Assembly: GCA_050946835.1 (NCBI GenBank)
Contig: JBMNVN010000003.1
Coordinates: 265,347-329,346, forward strand
From: UBA1447 sp002329225
GTDB taxonomy: Bacteria > Bacillota > Clostridia > Oscillospirales > Acutalibacteraceae
DNA: 64,000 nucleotides
Reading direction: 5' to 3'
Part shown: one piece after another, positions 37,777 through 45,652 of the stretch
Layout of the letters: each line of letters opens with the position of its first letter
How positions within the stretch are numbered: position 1 is the first letter of the stretch
Translations under genes and position numbers: made by a program
Notes under the pieces: model-generated
Told to the model about the DNA's origin: nothing
The model's input: only the letters and a program-made list of their open reading frames with translations
The model's database searches: none

Positions 37777-37902
37777 CGCCTCCGAATCCGACAGGCGCTG
37801 AAACATTCGGCTTAAATCTACCGGTCAAAAAATATATTGAAAGAGGTGCAGGCGTAGCTTTAATGCGGAATGACCGGCAACCGCAAAAGCACGCAAGATA
37901 AT
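37777..37902 (+). promoter_or_regulatory. Possible structured RNA leader of the glutaredoxin-trxB pair
   Basis: Interlocking complementary segments precede the ATG at 37903. CGCCT (37777-37781) matches AGGCG (37793-37797) and CCGAAT (37782-37787) matches ATTCGG (37805-37810). GCTTT-AA-TGCGG (37857-37868) pairs with CCGCA-AAAGC (37881-37890). Its loop carries TGACCGG (37871-37877), complementary to CCGGTCA (37821-37827). No good ribosome site is free near the ATG. I could not match it to a known riboswitch. Confidence 0.4.
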
Positions 37903-38133
37903 ATGAAAGTAACGGTTTATACAACGAACAGCTGCCCGAACTGCGTTGCCGCAAAAGAGTTCCTTAAAGCAAATTCGGTGGAGTTTACCGAAAAAAATGT
38001 GGAGCAGGACAGGCAGGCCGCCAAAGAGATGATTATCCGTTCCGGCCAGAGAACCGTCCCCGTCATTGACATAGACGGCGCCATAGTGCGGGGCTTTGAC
38101 CAGGATAAACTTGAAGAACTCCTCGGCCTTTAA
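37903..38133 (+). CDS. Glutaredoxin/thioredoxin-like small redox protein
   Basis: A 76-residue glutaredoxin-fold protein. The redox motif CPNC lies at about residues 11-14 (TTNSCPNCVAAKEFL), with TVPVIDIDG as the cis-Pro segment. It is likely the substrate of the adjacent reductase, as in NrdH-like pairs. A frame from 37870 would add 11 residues inside the structured leader, but the fold starts at ATG 37903. The ribosome site is weak (CAAG), unlike most genes here. trxB follows after 29 bp. Confidence 0.88.
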   Translation: MKVTVYTTNSCPNCVAAKEFLKANSVEFTEKNVEQDRQAAKEMIIRSGQRTVPVIDIDGAIVRGFDQDKLEELLGL

Positions 38134-38162
38134 ACCGCCCCTTCAACACAAAGGAAGATTAT

Positions 38163-39095
38163 ATGGAAAAACCGATTTTTGAACCCCGGCTGCTCATTTT
38201 GGGCGGAGGCCCCGCAGGGCTGACGGCGGCAATCTATGCCGCCAGGGCAAACCTGGATGTTACTCTGCTTGAAACGGTACTCCCCGGGGGGCAGATGAGG
38301 GACACAAACGCCATAGAAAACTATCCCGGCTTTAAGAGCATTGACGGGCCGGATTTGTCCGCCCTCATGGCGGAACAGGCCAAGGAGCTGGGCGCTGAAG
38401 TTATCAATTTCAGCCGGATTTCGGGGCTTTCCCTCGAAACCGGCAATATGTTTGCAGAAACCAAAAAGGCGGTTTATAAACCGGCGGCAATTATTATAGC
38501 CACGGGAGCCGCCCCTAAGCTTCTGCCCATACCGAATGAGGCCGCATTCCACGGCAACGGTATTCATTATTGCGCCACCTGTGACGGCGCAATGTACGGC
38601 GGCGCCGCAGTTGGTGTAGTGGGCGGAGGCGATGCCGCTCTGGAAGAAGCGCTGTTTTTAACCAACTATGCAACAAAGGTTGTTATCATAAGGCGTTATG
38701 ACTACTTCAGAGGCGCTGCCGCCACCCTGGATAAGGTGTTGGCTAACCCCAGAATAGAGATTTTGTACAACAGGGATTTGATTGATGTAGAGGGGGAAGA
38801 AGCCCTAACTGCGGCCCTTGTTAAGAACACCGAAACCGGCGAAGAAGAGCGCATTGAGCTTTCCGCCATATTCGCCTCTATCGGCACGGAGCCGAGAACT
38901 CAACTGTTTAAAGACAGCCTGACTCTTGACGACTTCGGCTACATTGTAACCGATGAAGGTATGCGCACCTCCCTCCCCGGCGTTTTTGCCGCAGGGGATG
39001 TACGGCAAAAGGCGGTAAGGCAGATTACCACCGCCGTAGCGGACGGCACAATCGCCGCCCTGAATGCCGAAAAATATATCCGGCAAGGGATTTAG
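38163..39095 (+). CDS. trxB: Thioredoxin reductase
   Basis: A 310-residue FAD/NADPH disulfide reductase. GGGPAGLTAAIYAARA is the FAD motif, the redox pair is C137 and C140 in CATCDGAM, GVVGGGDAALEEAL is the NADPH motif, and GVFAAGDVRQKAVRQ is the second FAD contact. The NADPH-domain HRR-type motif reads IRRYDYFRG. The usual basic residues are only partly kept, so NADPH use is likely but not certain. It is coupled to the glutaredoxin-like gene. Confidence 0.93.
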   Translation: MEKPIFEPRLLILGGGPAGLTAAIYAARANLDVTLLETVLPGGQMRDTNAIENYPGFKSIDGPDLSALMAEQAKELGAEVINFSRISGLSLETGNMFAETKKAVYKPAAIIIATGAAPKLLPIPNEAAFHGNGIHYCATCDGAMYGGAAVGVVGGGDAALEEALFLTNYATKVVIIRRYDYFRGAAATLDKVLANPRIEILYNRDLIDVEGEEALTAALVKNTETGEEERIELSAIFASIGTEPRTQLFKDSLTLDDFGYIVTDEGMRTSLPGVFAAGDVRQKAVRQITTAVADGTIAALNAEKYIRQGI

Positions 39096-39133
39096 CAGGT
39101 TCATTTTCTCCTTAATGTGCAATACGTTTTTCA

Positions 39134-39170
39134 CGGGGCGATGCGGACATCGCCCCGTCGTTTTGTTTTT
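39134..39170 (+). terminator. Terminator/palindromic repeat after trxB
   Basis: CGGGGCGATG (39134-39143) pairs with CATCGCCCCG (39148-39157), followed by TCGTTTTGTTTTTT. The stem sequence belongs to the GGGRCGATG repeat family seen again at 40783-40955. Confidence 0.85.
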
Positions 39171-39214
39171 TCGTGTAAATCCCCCGCAGCTGACAATATT
39201 CATGCTTTAATATA

Positions 39215-39284
39215 TTGACAAAAACAGAAATATAGGTTATATATTTATTGTAAACACAAGTATATTAATCGTAAGTATACTAAT
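39215..39284 (+). promoter_or_regulatory. Promoter and direct-repeat operator of the second AAA ATPase
   Basis: TTGACA (39215-39220), 17 bases, TATATA (39238-39243). Downstream lie two near-identical 12-mers, AAGTATATTAAT (39258-39269) and AAGTATACTAAT (39273-39284), 15 bp apart. Confidence 0.6.
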
Positions 39285-39316
39285 TTGTTTGCAATAAACT
39301 GTCGGGAGGATTTGTC

Positions 39317-40753
39317 ATGTTTATCGGCAGAGAAAATGAACTTAGGGAATTGCAGGAGGCTTATGACAGCGATACTTTTCAATGCGCAGTAATATATGGA
39401 CGCCGCCGCATAGGTAAAACCTATTTAATTTCACGCTTTATTGCGGATAAACCGGCAATCTTTTTTACAGCGCAAGAGGCAAACGACACAATCAATCTTA
39501 CCATGTTCTCTGAAAAGGTACTGGACTTTTTCAACATGAGCGGGAGCGGAATCGCATTCAGGGATTGGAACGCCGTTTTCTCCTTTCTGGCGCAAAAGGT
39601 GCAGAATGAAAGGCTTGTGCTTGCATTCGATGAGTTCCCTTATGCGTGCAACGCAAATAAGGGGCTTCGCTCTGTTTTGCAAAATGCAATTGACCATCAG
39701 TTCAGAAACGGAAAGTTGTTCTTAATCCTCTGCGGCAGCCATGTCTCATTTATGGAAAGAGAAGTATTAGGCACAAAAAGCCCGCTGTTTGGCCGCCGTA
39801 CAATGCAGTTGCGCTTAACCGGTTTTGATTATTACGACTCCGCCTTAATGCTGAACGAATTTTCCTATGAGGACAAAGTCGGATTTTTTGCCTGCATTGG
39901 CGGAACACCCCATTACCTTGCACAAATAAACCCGAAGCTGTCCTTCGCCGACAATATAAAACGGCTTTACTTTCGCAGTTCCGGTTATCTGTACAGCGAA
40001 CCTTTTATGCTTTTACAGCAGGAGATGCGGGAACCTGCAACTTATAATTCGATTATCGCATCAATAGCATCGGGGGCAACCCGCTTAAATGACATTGTTT
40101 TAAAAACCGGCGAAGAAAGAATGAAGATATCAAAATACATCAGAGTGTTAGTCGATATGAAAATAATCGACCGCACCTTACCCTTTGGTGAAGAACCCGG
40201 TAAAAGCCGAAAAGGCGTTTACCGGATTACGGATAATTGTTATCGATTCTGGTACCGCTTTGTTTTCGGAAATCAAGCGGAAATTGATTCCGGAATCGGA
40301 GCCGCATTGGCGGATAAAACGGTTTTCGGCGAAGCATTGGCAAGTTTCATCGGTAAACCCGCATTTGAACAGATTTGCCTGCAGTACCTTATGCGCCTTA
40401 ACAAAGAACAAAAACTGCCGTTCCTTGCCACTTCTTTCGGAAAGTGGTGGGGTACCGACAACCAAAAACGGGAAGAAACCGATATTGATATTGTTGTGGG
40501 CGATAAAACCGGAAAAAAAGCAATTTTAGGCGAATGCAAATGGCGTAAGGAAAAAGTATCAAAGGCGGATATGGAAAACTTTATGAAAAAAGATTATTTG
40601 CTCCCGAATTTTACAAACAGATATTATCTGTTCTTTTCAAAAAGCGGCTACAATCAAGGGGCAAAAGAGTTGGCAAAAAATTACGACAGGCTATTGTTGT
40701 TAGAGTTAAAGGACCTGTTCGACATATCCAATCCCTTTGAAAAAATCACATAA
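39317..40753 (+). CDS. AAA ATPase with DUF234/PD-(D/E)XK C-terminus
   Basis: A 478-residue protein. FIGRENELREL begins the ATPase domain, Walker A is GRRRIGKT (residues about 29-36) and Walker B LVLAFDEFP. A winged-helix region (residues about 255-300) precedes the C-terminal nuclease-like sequence ETDIDIVVGDKTGKKAILGECKW, which fits PD-(D/E)XK. This is the archaeo-bacterial ATPase/DUF234 family of unclear function, often in accessory DNA. GGGAGGA precedes the ATG. Palindromic repeats lie on both sides. Confidence 0.88.
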   Translation: MFIGRENELRELQEAYDSDTFQCAVIYGRRRIGKTYLISRFIADKPAIFFTAQEANDTINLTMFSEKVLDFFNMSGSGIAFRDWNAVFSFLAQKVQNERLVLAFDEFPYACNANKGLRSVLQNAIDHQFRNGKLFLILCGSHVSFMEREVLGTKSPLFGRRTMQLRLTGFDYYDSALMLNEFSYEDKVGFFACIGGTPHYLAQINPKLSFADNIKRLYFRSSGYLYSEPFMLLQQEMREPATYNSIIASIASGATRLNDIVLKTGEERMKISKYIRVLVDMKIIDRTLPFGEEPGKSRKGVYRITDNCYRFWYRFVFGNQAEIDSGIGAALADKTVFGEALASFIGKPAFEQICLQYLMRLNKEQKLPFLATSFGKWWGTDNQKREETDIDIVVGDKTGKKAILGECKWRKEKVSKADMENFMKKDYLLPNFTNRYYLFFSKSGYNQGAKELAKNYDRLLLLELKDLFDISNPFEKIT

Positions 40754-40782
40754 CCGGTACCGGTTTACATACCTGATTATCA

Positions 40783-40955
40783 CGGGACGATGCGTGGTTT
40801 TTCGGGACGATGTAGGCATCGTCCCCTACGGGGTATGTGTAATTTTTTGCCATATTCTGCTCGGCAAGCTGCAACTTCCGGTAAGAGTTTATATGAGCAA
40901 AACAAATAACCGTTTTTTGCCTGTCATGTAGGGTACAATGTCTACATCGCCCCGC
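40783..40955. repeat. Degenerate palindromic repeat cluster (GGGRCGATG family)
   Basis: Three related pieces: CGGGACGATGCG (40783-40794), GGGACGATG-TAGG-CATCGTCCC (40804-40825) and GTAGGGTACAATGTCTACATCGCCCCGC in pieces over 40928-40955. All are versions of the palindrome also present at 39134-39157. The rest of 40754-41108 holds no gene that I can support. Confidence 0.65.
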
Positions 40956-41108
40956 TTTTAAAAATATCGCTCGTATTCCCGCAAACTTCCCGCAAACTTT
41001 TGTTATTTTCCCTGCGGGTGTTGTTGCACCCTTTTGTGTTTTATGGTATTATACATCCGTTAATTTTACAAACGGCAACGGTTCACCCTCTGCCGGAAGG
41101 AGCAGTTT

Positions 41109-41732
41109 ATGGAAAATATTCTTGTAGCACAGCCCAGAGATGCTAAAGCTAAGGGCAAACAACTCAGACGAAACGGCCTTATTCCCGCCGTATTGTTCGG
41201 CAAACATATGGAAGAATCCCTTCTTGTTCAGATTGAAAAACCCCGTTTGGATCAGTTTTTGGTAGACAACAAGGTGGGTGCAACACTGACACTTAAAGTG
41301 GGCAAGAAGGAATATCCGGCCCTTGTTAAAGACATAACCTACACTCCCCTTCTCAGGGATGTGGAGCATTTGAGCCTGCAGGCCCTCACCGCCGGTGAAA
41401 AAGTCACCAGTGAGTTCCACATTCACCTGCACAACCGCGCCAAGGTTGACGGCATTGTTCAGCAGCAACTGAGCATGGTCGCTTACAGAGCACTGCCCAG
41501 GCACCTGTTTGACACCGTTGATGTGGAACTTGAAGGCAAGGTCCCCGGCGACAGTGCGGTTCTTGGCGATTTGGACTTTGTAAACAACCCCGACATTGAA
41601 ATCCTCACCCCGCTGGACACCCCCGTCTACTCCATTGCTCACCGCAAACTTGCGGTAGAAGAAGAGGAAGAGACGACAGAAGAAGGCGCCGCATTGGACT
41701 CCGATGCCGCATCGGAAGCAGAGGAAGAATAA
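41109..41732 (+). CDS. rplY: 50S ribosomal protein L25 (general stress Ctc form)
   Basis: A 207-residue long-form L25/Ctc that binds 5S rRNA. The N-terminal domain (LVAQPRDAKAKGKQLRRNGLIPAVLFG) is followed by the TL5/Ctc C-domain and an acidic tail (VEEEEETTEEGAAL). GGAAGGAGCAGTTT precedes the ATG. It is monocistronic with a strong terminator. Confidence 0.94.
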   Translation: MENILVAQPRDAKAKGKQLRRNGLIPAVLFGKHMEESLLVQIEKPRLDQFLVDNKVGATLTLKVGKKEYPALVKDITYTPLLRDVEHLSLQALTAGEKVTSEFHIHLHNRAKVDGIVQQQLSMVAYRALPRHLFDTVDVELEGKVPGDSAVLGDLDFVNNPDIEILTPLDTPVYSIAHRKLAVEEEEETTEEGAALDSDAASEAEEE

Positions 41733-41749
41733 ACCTTATAAAGAACGAA

Positions 41750-41778
41750 CCCCGCGCCAAAAGCGCGGGGCTTTTTTT
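41750..41778 (+). terminator. Terminator after L25
   Basis: CCCCGCGC (41750-41757) pairs with GCGCGGGG (41763-41770) around CAAAA, followed by seven Ts. Confidence 0.93.
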
Positions 41779-42287
41779 CATTTTTTAAAAAACGAAAAAA
41801 AACTTTTAAGGGGACAGCTTGCCTTTGAGTCTTGCCGTTTAGTTTGTTCAACGGTACTGTCTGTTTTAGGGACGGGCGCTTGAGGTTGGGACTCCTCCTC
41901 TTCCCCTGCAAGATATTCAGACAAAGATTTTGCCATTATTAAGGTTTCAGCATTTGGAGCAGTTTGATATATGGTTCCCTCCGAGTCTTGCCAAATTACA
42001 ATACCGTCAATGTTTGCCTCCTCCACCACATACCAAAGTTCCGCAATATCCAAATACGCTTTTTGTTCTTTTGTAACTAAAACTACGTTCAAACGTTTTG
42101 TTTCGGTTAATCCGGTAAGTTCACGGCCGTCAAAGCAGGCAAGACCTATCTCTTTTAAGTATTTACGGTACTCTTCCGCAAATGAAACACCCAATTCTTT
42201 TTCAGCCGCAATAATTTCTTTATCCGTTCTTCCGTCCGAACCGTTGTAGTCCGGCATACTCTTTATTATTTTAACTATATCGCTCAT
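41778..42287 (-). CDS. SMI1/KNR4 (SUKH) immunity protein
   Basis: A 169-residue SUKH-superfamily protein. Hallmarks are the N-terminal KEIIAAEKELGVSFAEEYRKYLKEIG, then LTGLTETKRLNVV and a WYVVEEANIDGIVIWQDSEGTIYQ strand pair. The last 35 residues are a low-complexity tail ending FFSFFKK. SUKH proteins neutralise polymorphic nuclease toxins. The gene lies 18 bp downstream of an LHH-nuclease toxin in the same operon, so it is the likely cognate antidote. Confidence 0.88.
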   Translation of the reverse strand: MSDIVKIIKSMPDYNGSDGRTDKEIIAAEKELGVSFAEEYRKYLKEIGLACFDGRELTGLTETKRLNVVLVTKEQKAYLDIAELWYVVEEANIDGIVIWQDSEGTIYQTAPNAETLIMAKSLSEYLAGEEEESQPQAPVPKTDSTVEQTKRQDSKASCPLKSFFSFFKK

Positions 42288-42305
42288 TATCAGAAACCTC
42301 CTCTA

Positions 42306-43517
42306 TTAGCATAAAAAATTGCCAACATATTGCCAAAATTCTTTTTTTGTTTTTTCAAAAGCTATTCGATCAATTTCAGATTTCTTACTGGAGTGTAAAA
42401 AGGAATTATTTCCGTTACCAGTATGTTGATTTTTAGTAAGAACAGCAAGCGTACCGTCATTTTTCTGCCCGATATGATGCAGCTGATACGGTTCCCCTGT
42501 AGCAGGTTCAATGGGAGGATGGCCTTTTTGCATTCTCACACGATTTGTTACCTTCTCTCCGCCGAGCTCACTAACATAGTTTAAATCAATATCCTGTACT
42601 AAAGCCGTTCTTCCGTTTACCATTGCCGGCTTCAACCCGGCCTCTTTGTAAACCCGGTATTCATCAAAGTTGCGCATTTCTGAAATCACATCGTTTGGGA
42701 GAGCGGATTCTGACTGGATAATGGCCGCCTCGTTCATTGTCAAACCGCCTTTTGTTGCTGTTTTGAGCCAAAACGCTTCCTTGGCACCGCCAACAACAGC
42801 GCCGCTGATAGCCCCCCACTTGAACCCTTCACTTGCGCCGAGAGCGGCCGCTTCCATTGCTTCGTTAAAATCTCCGGTTTCAACACCTCTCACAATACCG
42901 GCGGAGAGGCCTCCAATCACAGCGGAAGAGATTGCAAATTCTGTTGCCGTTGTTGCGGATGCCGCAAAAATTGCGCTCACAGCAGGGGCGCCGATGCCGC
43001 CTGTTACAACGGAAACCGTCACGCAAAGCAAGATAACTCCCGTACCGATAGCAATATTCTTCATTATGGTCTCGTCAGAAACATCCTCAATTTCCTGTAA
43101 TTTCTGTACGGTGGTTGTCCCGTCTTCACCTACTGTAAAAACATACTTTGCGCCTTGAAATACCTCGTCCAATTCAGCAAGCGTATATCCGAAATAGATA
43201 TTGGGCTGCGAATTATAAACAACTTCCTCAAGATACTCTTTTGATATGTAGACCGCACTTACATTTTCTACAAGGTATTTATCGCTGTTTAGGGATAAGA
43301 CGGTATCCCGATAAACCAAATCTTCAATATAGGCAAGCAGCCTCTCGTCATCCAAAGAAGAAAACTGCGGTTCAAAATCCTCCCACCGAGTTTGTTCTTC
43401 GGCAAGGGATGTTGTGCTTTCAACACTGCTTTCATCCGGATTCTCGGGGATATTTTTAGCGCACCCCGTAAGCAAAAGAACTAAGCAAAGGAGCAGGGCG
43501 GTTATTCGTTTAATCAT
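42306..43517 (-). CDS. Lipoprotein toxin with C-terminal LHH (HNH/EndoVII) nuclease
   Basis: A 403-residue predicted lipoprotein. Residues 1-19 are a signal peptide with lipobox LLTGC. Residues about 20-155 are an acidic extracellular domain that I do not recognise. Residues about 160-265 are Gly/Ala-rich and hydrophobic (GTGVILLCVTVSVVTGGIG, AISGAVVGGAKEAF), like the pre-toxin segment of polymorphic toxins. The C-terminus carries the LHH nuclease motif: GHPPIEPATGEPYQLHHIGQ with H347-H348, then LTKNQHTGNGN. The start overlaps the stop of the surface-protein gene (ATGA), and an immunity gene follows. Confidence 0.85.
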   Translation of the reverse strand: MIKRITALLLCLVLLLTGCAKNIPENPDESSVESTTSLAEEQTRWEDFEPQFSSLDDERLLAYIEDLVYRDTVLSLNSDKYLVENVSAVYISKEYLEEVVYNSQPNIYFGYTLAELDEVFQGAKYVFTVGEDGTTTVQKLQEIEDVSDETIMKNIAIGTGVILLCVTVSVVTGGIGAPAVSAIFAASATTATEFAISSAVIGGLSAGIVRGVETGDFNEAMEAAALGASEGFKWGAISGAVVGGAKEAFWLKTATKGGLTMNEAAIIQSESALPNDVISEMRNFDEYRVYKEAGLKPAMVNGRTALVQDIDLNYVSELGGEKVTNRVRMQKGHPPIEPATGEPYQLHHIGQKNDGTLAVLTKNQHTGNGNNSFLHSSKKSEIDRIAFEKTKKEFWQYVGNFLC

Positions 43518-45385
43518 TTCGCACCTCCTGTGTTTTCATAGCTGCTATCGGTTTCCCCTTTTCTTTTTTTGATAACTGCAAATGCGGCGGCAGCAACAAC
43601 CGCACAAACAGTAATTACGGCAAACACAACTTTTACAGCGGAACCGCCTTTAGAATCTTCCGCACTCCGTTCGGCACCGCTTTCGCCGTTTGCGGGAACT
43701 TCCGTTGTCGGCAATGTCATAGATTCATCTTTTTCGGGTTTCTTAATGTCAACACCGGCAAGTTGCATTGTACCGTCATCGGAAATTTCCGCCCCCTGTG
43801 CAACAAGACTCTTGATTTCCTTAATGGACAATCCTGTGGTCATATGAGCGCGCAGGATGTTATTTGTGCCGACATATATTTTCTTGACGGTAAACTGATT
43901 TGTGTATTCATTGCTGACGGTAATGGTGTAAATGCCGTCCTCCGTATATTCGGCTCCGTCTTTTGCCGGACCGTTAAACCGTGTATCTTCCACAAGACCG
44001 TCCGCACTGTCTTTCAGCACTTCCAACTTAAGGTTGATTTTTAAGTACCGGGATTTTGCCAAATCAAGCCGGAAGCCGTTTTCAGTCATTGAACTGTTCG
44101 TCAATTCGTTGCCTGTTGCAACATCAAAGGGGTAAACCATACAGTTACCGTTCCTGACGGAGAATTTGAAGAAGATTCGATAATGCCCGGTCTTATTTGT
44201 AACTCCCGCTTTTGTGACTTCGTAATTAAGGGCAACCTCATAATCACCCTCCTCAAACAACTGCACCTTTGTATTGGCACCGACGATTGCATTTGCCTCA
44301 AGGTAATTTGTGTAGATAGTCGGTTGCGCTTTCACATTATTATAGTCCGTGTATCGGGTAATCAGCACCCCGCGGCCGAAATTCATTTTCGCCGTTTCAA
44401 AATATTGGTCATATCCTTCCGTGTCTGCAGTAATTGACAATTTCTCATTGCCGTTCAAACCGTTGATGTTTTGATTTAATTTGAACCACAGGGTTACTTT
44501 ATCCCCAACATTTTTCAGAAAGACCACCTTTCCGTTGGGAGCGGCAACTTCATCGGTATACCCGCTGACAAAAAAGTTTCCGAGTTCCCAACCGTAATGG
44601 ATATCTTTCTTATCAATCTGCTTTTGTCCGAAGTATCCGTCAAAGCTTTCGACCTTGGTTTTTGTTCCAAGACTGTATATCTGATTAGGCACAACCGGAC
44701 TTGCCTCTGCGCTACTTGAGCAAGCATAGAACTCATATACCTCGGCATATTTTTTGTTAATGTATTTATCCCAAATTCTGCCTTTTTCAGTTCTGATTCT
44801 CAACTCATAAACAACAATCACTCTGTAATAGCAGCCGTTAATCAACTGCACATCGGTAGCAGTATAAATTGAACTTTTGCGAATAGGCACATCGCTAAAT
44901 GCGTTGAAGGTTGCCTTCTCATCAATCCAGTTTTTTCTGTCATTGGAGGTTTGAATGATTACGGCGCCCTTCATAATTTTTGAGTCAAAAGACATATCCG
45001 CAACATTTTTACTTTTGTCATCAACAAGATGCCAAAAATCTTCAGCGGCATTAAGCTTCTCGTCCGTGTAATCATAGAAAAAGTCCAACTTCCCGTCTGC
45101 GATTTCATAGAACGGAACACCCGATTTCTCATTTACAGCGGCTATATTTCCGCTAATGCCAAAGGTCCCGTATGTGTTATTTTTGCTTGTGTTTCTGTGG
45201 GTCGTACTTTCATGGAATTCATAATGGCTGTCCTCATCGAACACATAGAGCTTCCCAATGACTTCCGTTTTTCCGTCTACCGCAATTACGGTTCCGTGGA
45301 GCGAGCACAGGAGCATGATTATTGCAAGAAGCAATATCACTGATTTTCCCATCTTTTGAAATAATCTTTTATAGCTTGCTGCCAT
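43514..45385 (-). CDS. Membrane-anchored surface protein of unknown family
   Basis: A 623-residue type I membrane protein. Residues 1-35 form a signal peptide. A long beta-rich ectodomain follows (for example GTFGISGNIAAVNEKSG, YRVIVVYELRIRTEKGR). Residues about 545-585 are a Ser/Glu/Gly linker, then one membrane helix (VKVVFAVITVCAVVAAAAFAVI) and a KKRKGE stop-transfer tail. I recognise no domain. It is the first gene of an operon with the lipoprotein nuclease and its immunity gene and overlaps the former by 4 bp. A role in display or contact-dependent delivery of the toxin is possible but is inference. Confidence 0.72.
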   Translation of the reverse strand: MAASYKRLFQKMGKSVILLLAIIMLLCSLHGTVIAVDGKTEVIGKLYVFDEDSHYEFHESTTHRNTSKNNTYGTFGISGNIAAVNEKSGVPFYEIADGKLDFFYDYTDEKLNAAEDFWHLVDDKSKNVADMSFDSKIMKGAVIIQTSNDRKNWIDEKATFNAFSDVPIRKSSIYTATDVQLINGCYYRVIVVYELRIRTEKGRIWDKYINKKYAEVYEFYACSSSAEASPVVPNQIYSLGTKTKVESFDGYFGQKQIDKKDIHYGWELGNFFVSGYTDEVAAPNGKVVFLKNVGDKVTLWFKLNQNINGLNGNEKLSITADTEGYDQYFETAKMNFGRGVLITRYTDYNNVKAQPTIYTNYLEANAIVGANTKVQLFEEGDYEVALNYEVTKAGVTNKTGHYRIFFKFSVRNGNCMVYPFDVATGNELTNSSMTENGFRLDLAKSRYLKINLKLEVLKDSADGLVEDTRFNGPAKDGAEYTEDGIYTITVSNEYTNQFTVKKIYVGTNNILRAHMTTGLSIKEIKSLVAQGAEISDDGTMQLAGVDIKKPEKDESMTLPTTEVPANGESGAERSAEDSKGGSAVKVVFAVITVCAVVAAAAFAVIKKRKGETDSSYENTGGAK

Positions 45386-45415
45386 TATTTCGACCTCCTT
45401 TTTTCCTCAGAATGT

Positions 45416-45444
45416 ATTACACCACGAATATGCCAATATTTCAA
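45416..45444 (-). promoter_or_regulatory. Promoter of the toxin operon
   Basis: On the minus strand: TTGAAA (complement of 45439-45444), 17 bases, TGTAAT (complement of 45416-45421). AAGGAGG follows ahead of ATG 45385. Confidence 0.6.
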
Positions 45445-45532
45445 GATGTTCGGCATGATTTGAACGGAATTTTCGATAAATAAACTGTATAAAAGGCAGG
45501 CGACAGTTCCACAATGCTTATTCAGAAATTAA

Positions 45533-45579
45533 AAGGCGGGGTTTGTGCCCGATTGAGTACAAACTCCGCCTTATTTTTT
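45533..45579. terminator. Terminator between phage cassette and toxin operon
   Basis: AAGGCGGGGTTTGT (45533-45546) pairs with ACAAACTCCGCCTT (45559-45572). ATTTTTT follows on the plus strand and TTTTAATTT on the minus strand. It ends the phage genes. Confidence 0.85.
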
Positions 45580-45652
45580 AGCTGTAAATCAATTCGTTTT
45601 CTATTTTTTCTCTGCACGATTGCGACAAACACCCGGCACCATTGGTCGTTTT

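Noticed and set aside
37777..37902. SAM-I riboswitch suggested by GACCGGCAACC
   Set aside because: Only the GGCAACC-like piece matches. The 5' and 3' P1 strands and the core GATGAAACC-type motif are missing, so I report it only as an unassigned structured leader.
40737..40931. Small open frame after the second AAA ATPase
   Set aside because: It overlaps degenerate palindromic repeats and lacks a ribosome site.
39134..40955. CRISPR-like repeats
   Set aside because: The repeats are few, imperfect, irregularly spaced and palindromic, with a gene between them. No cas gene is present in the window.
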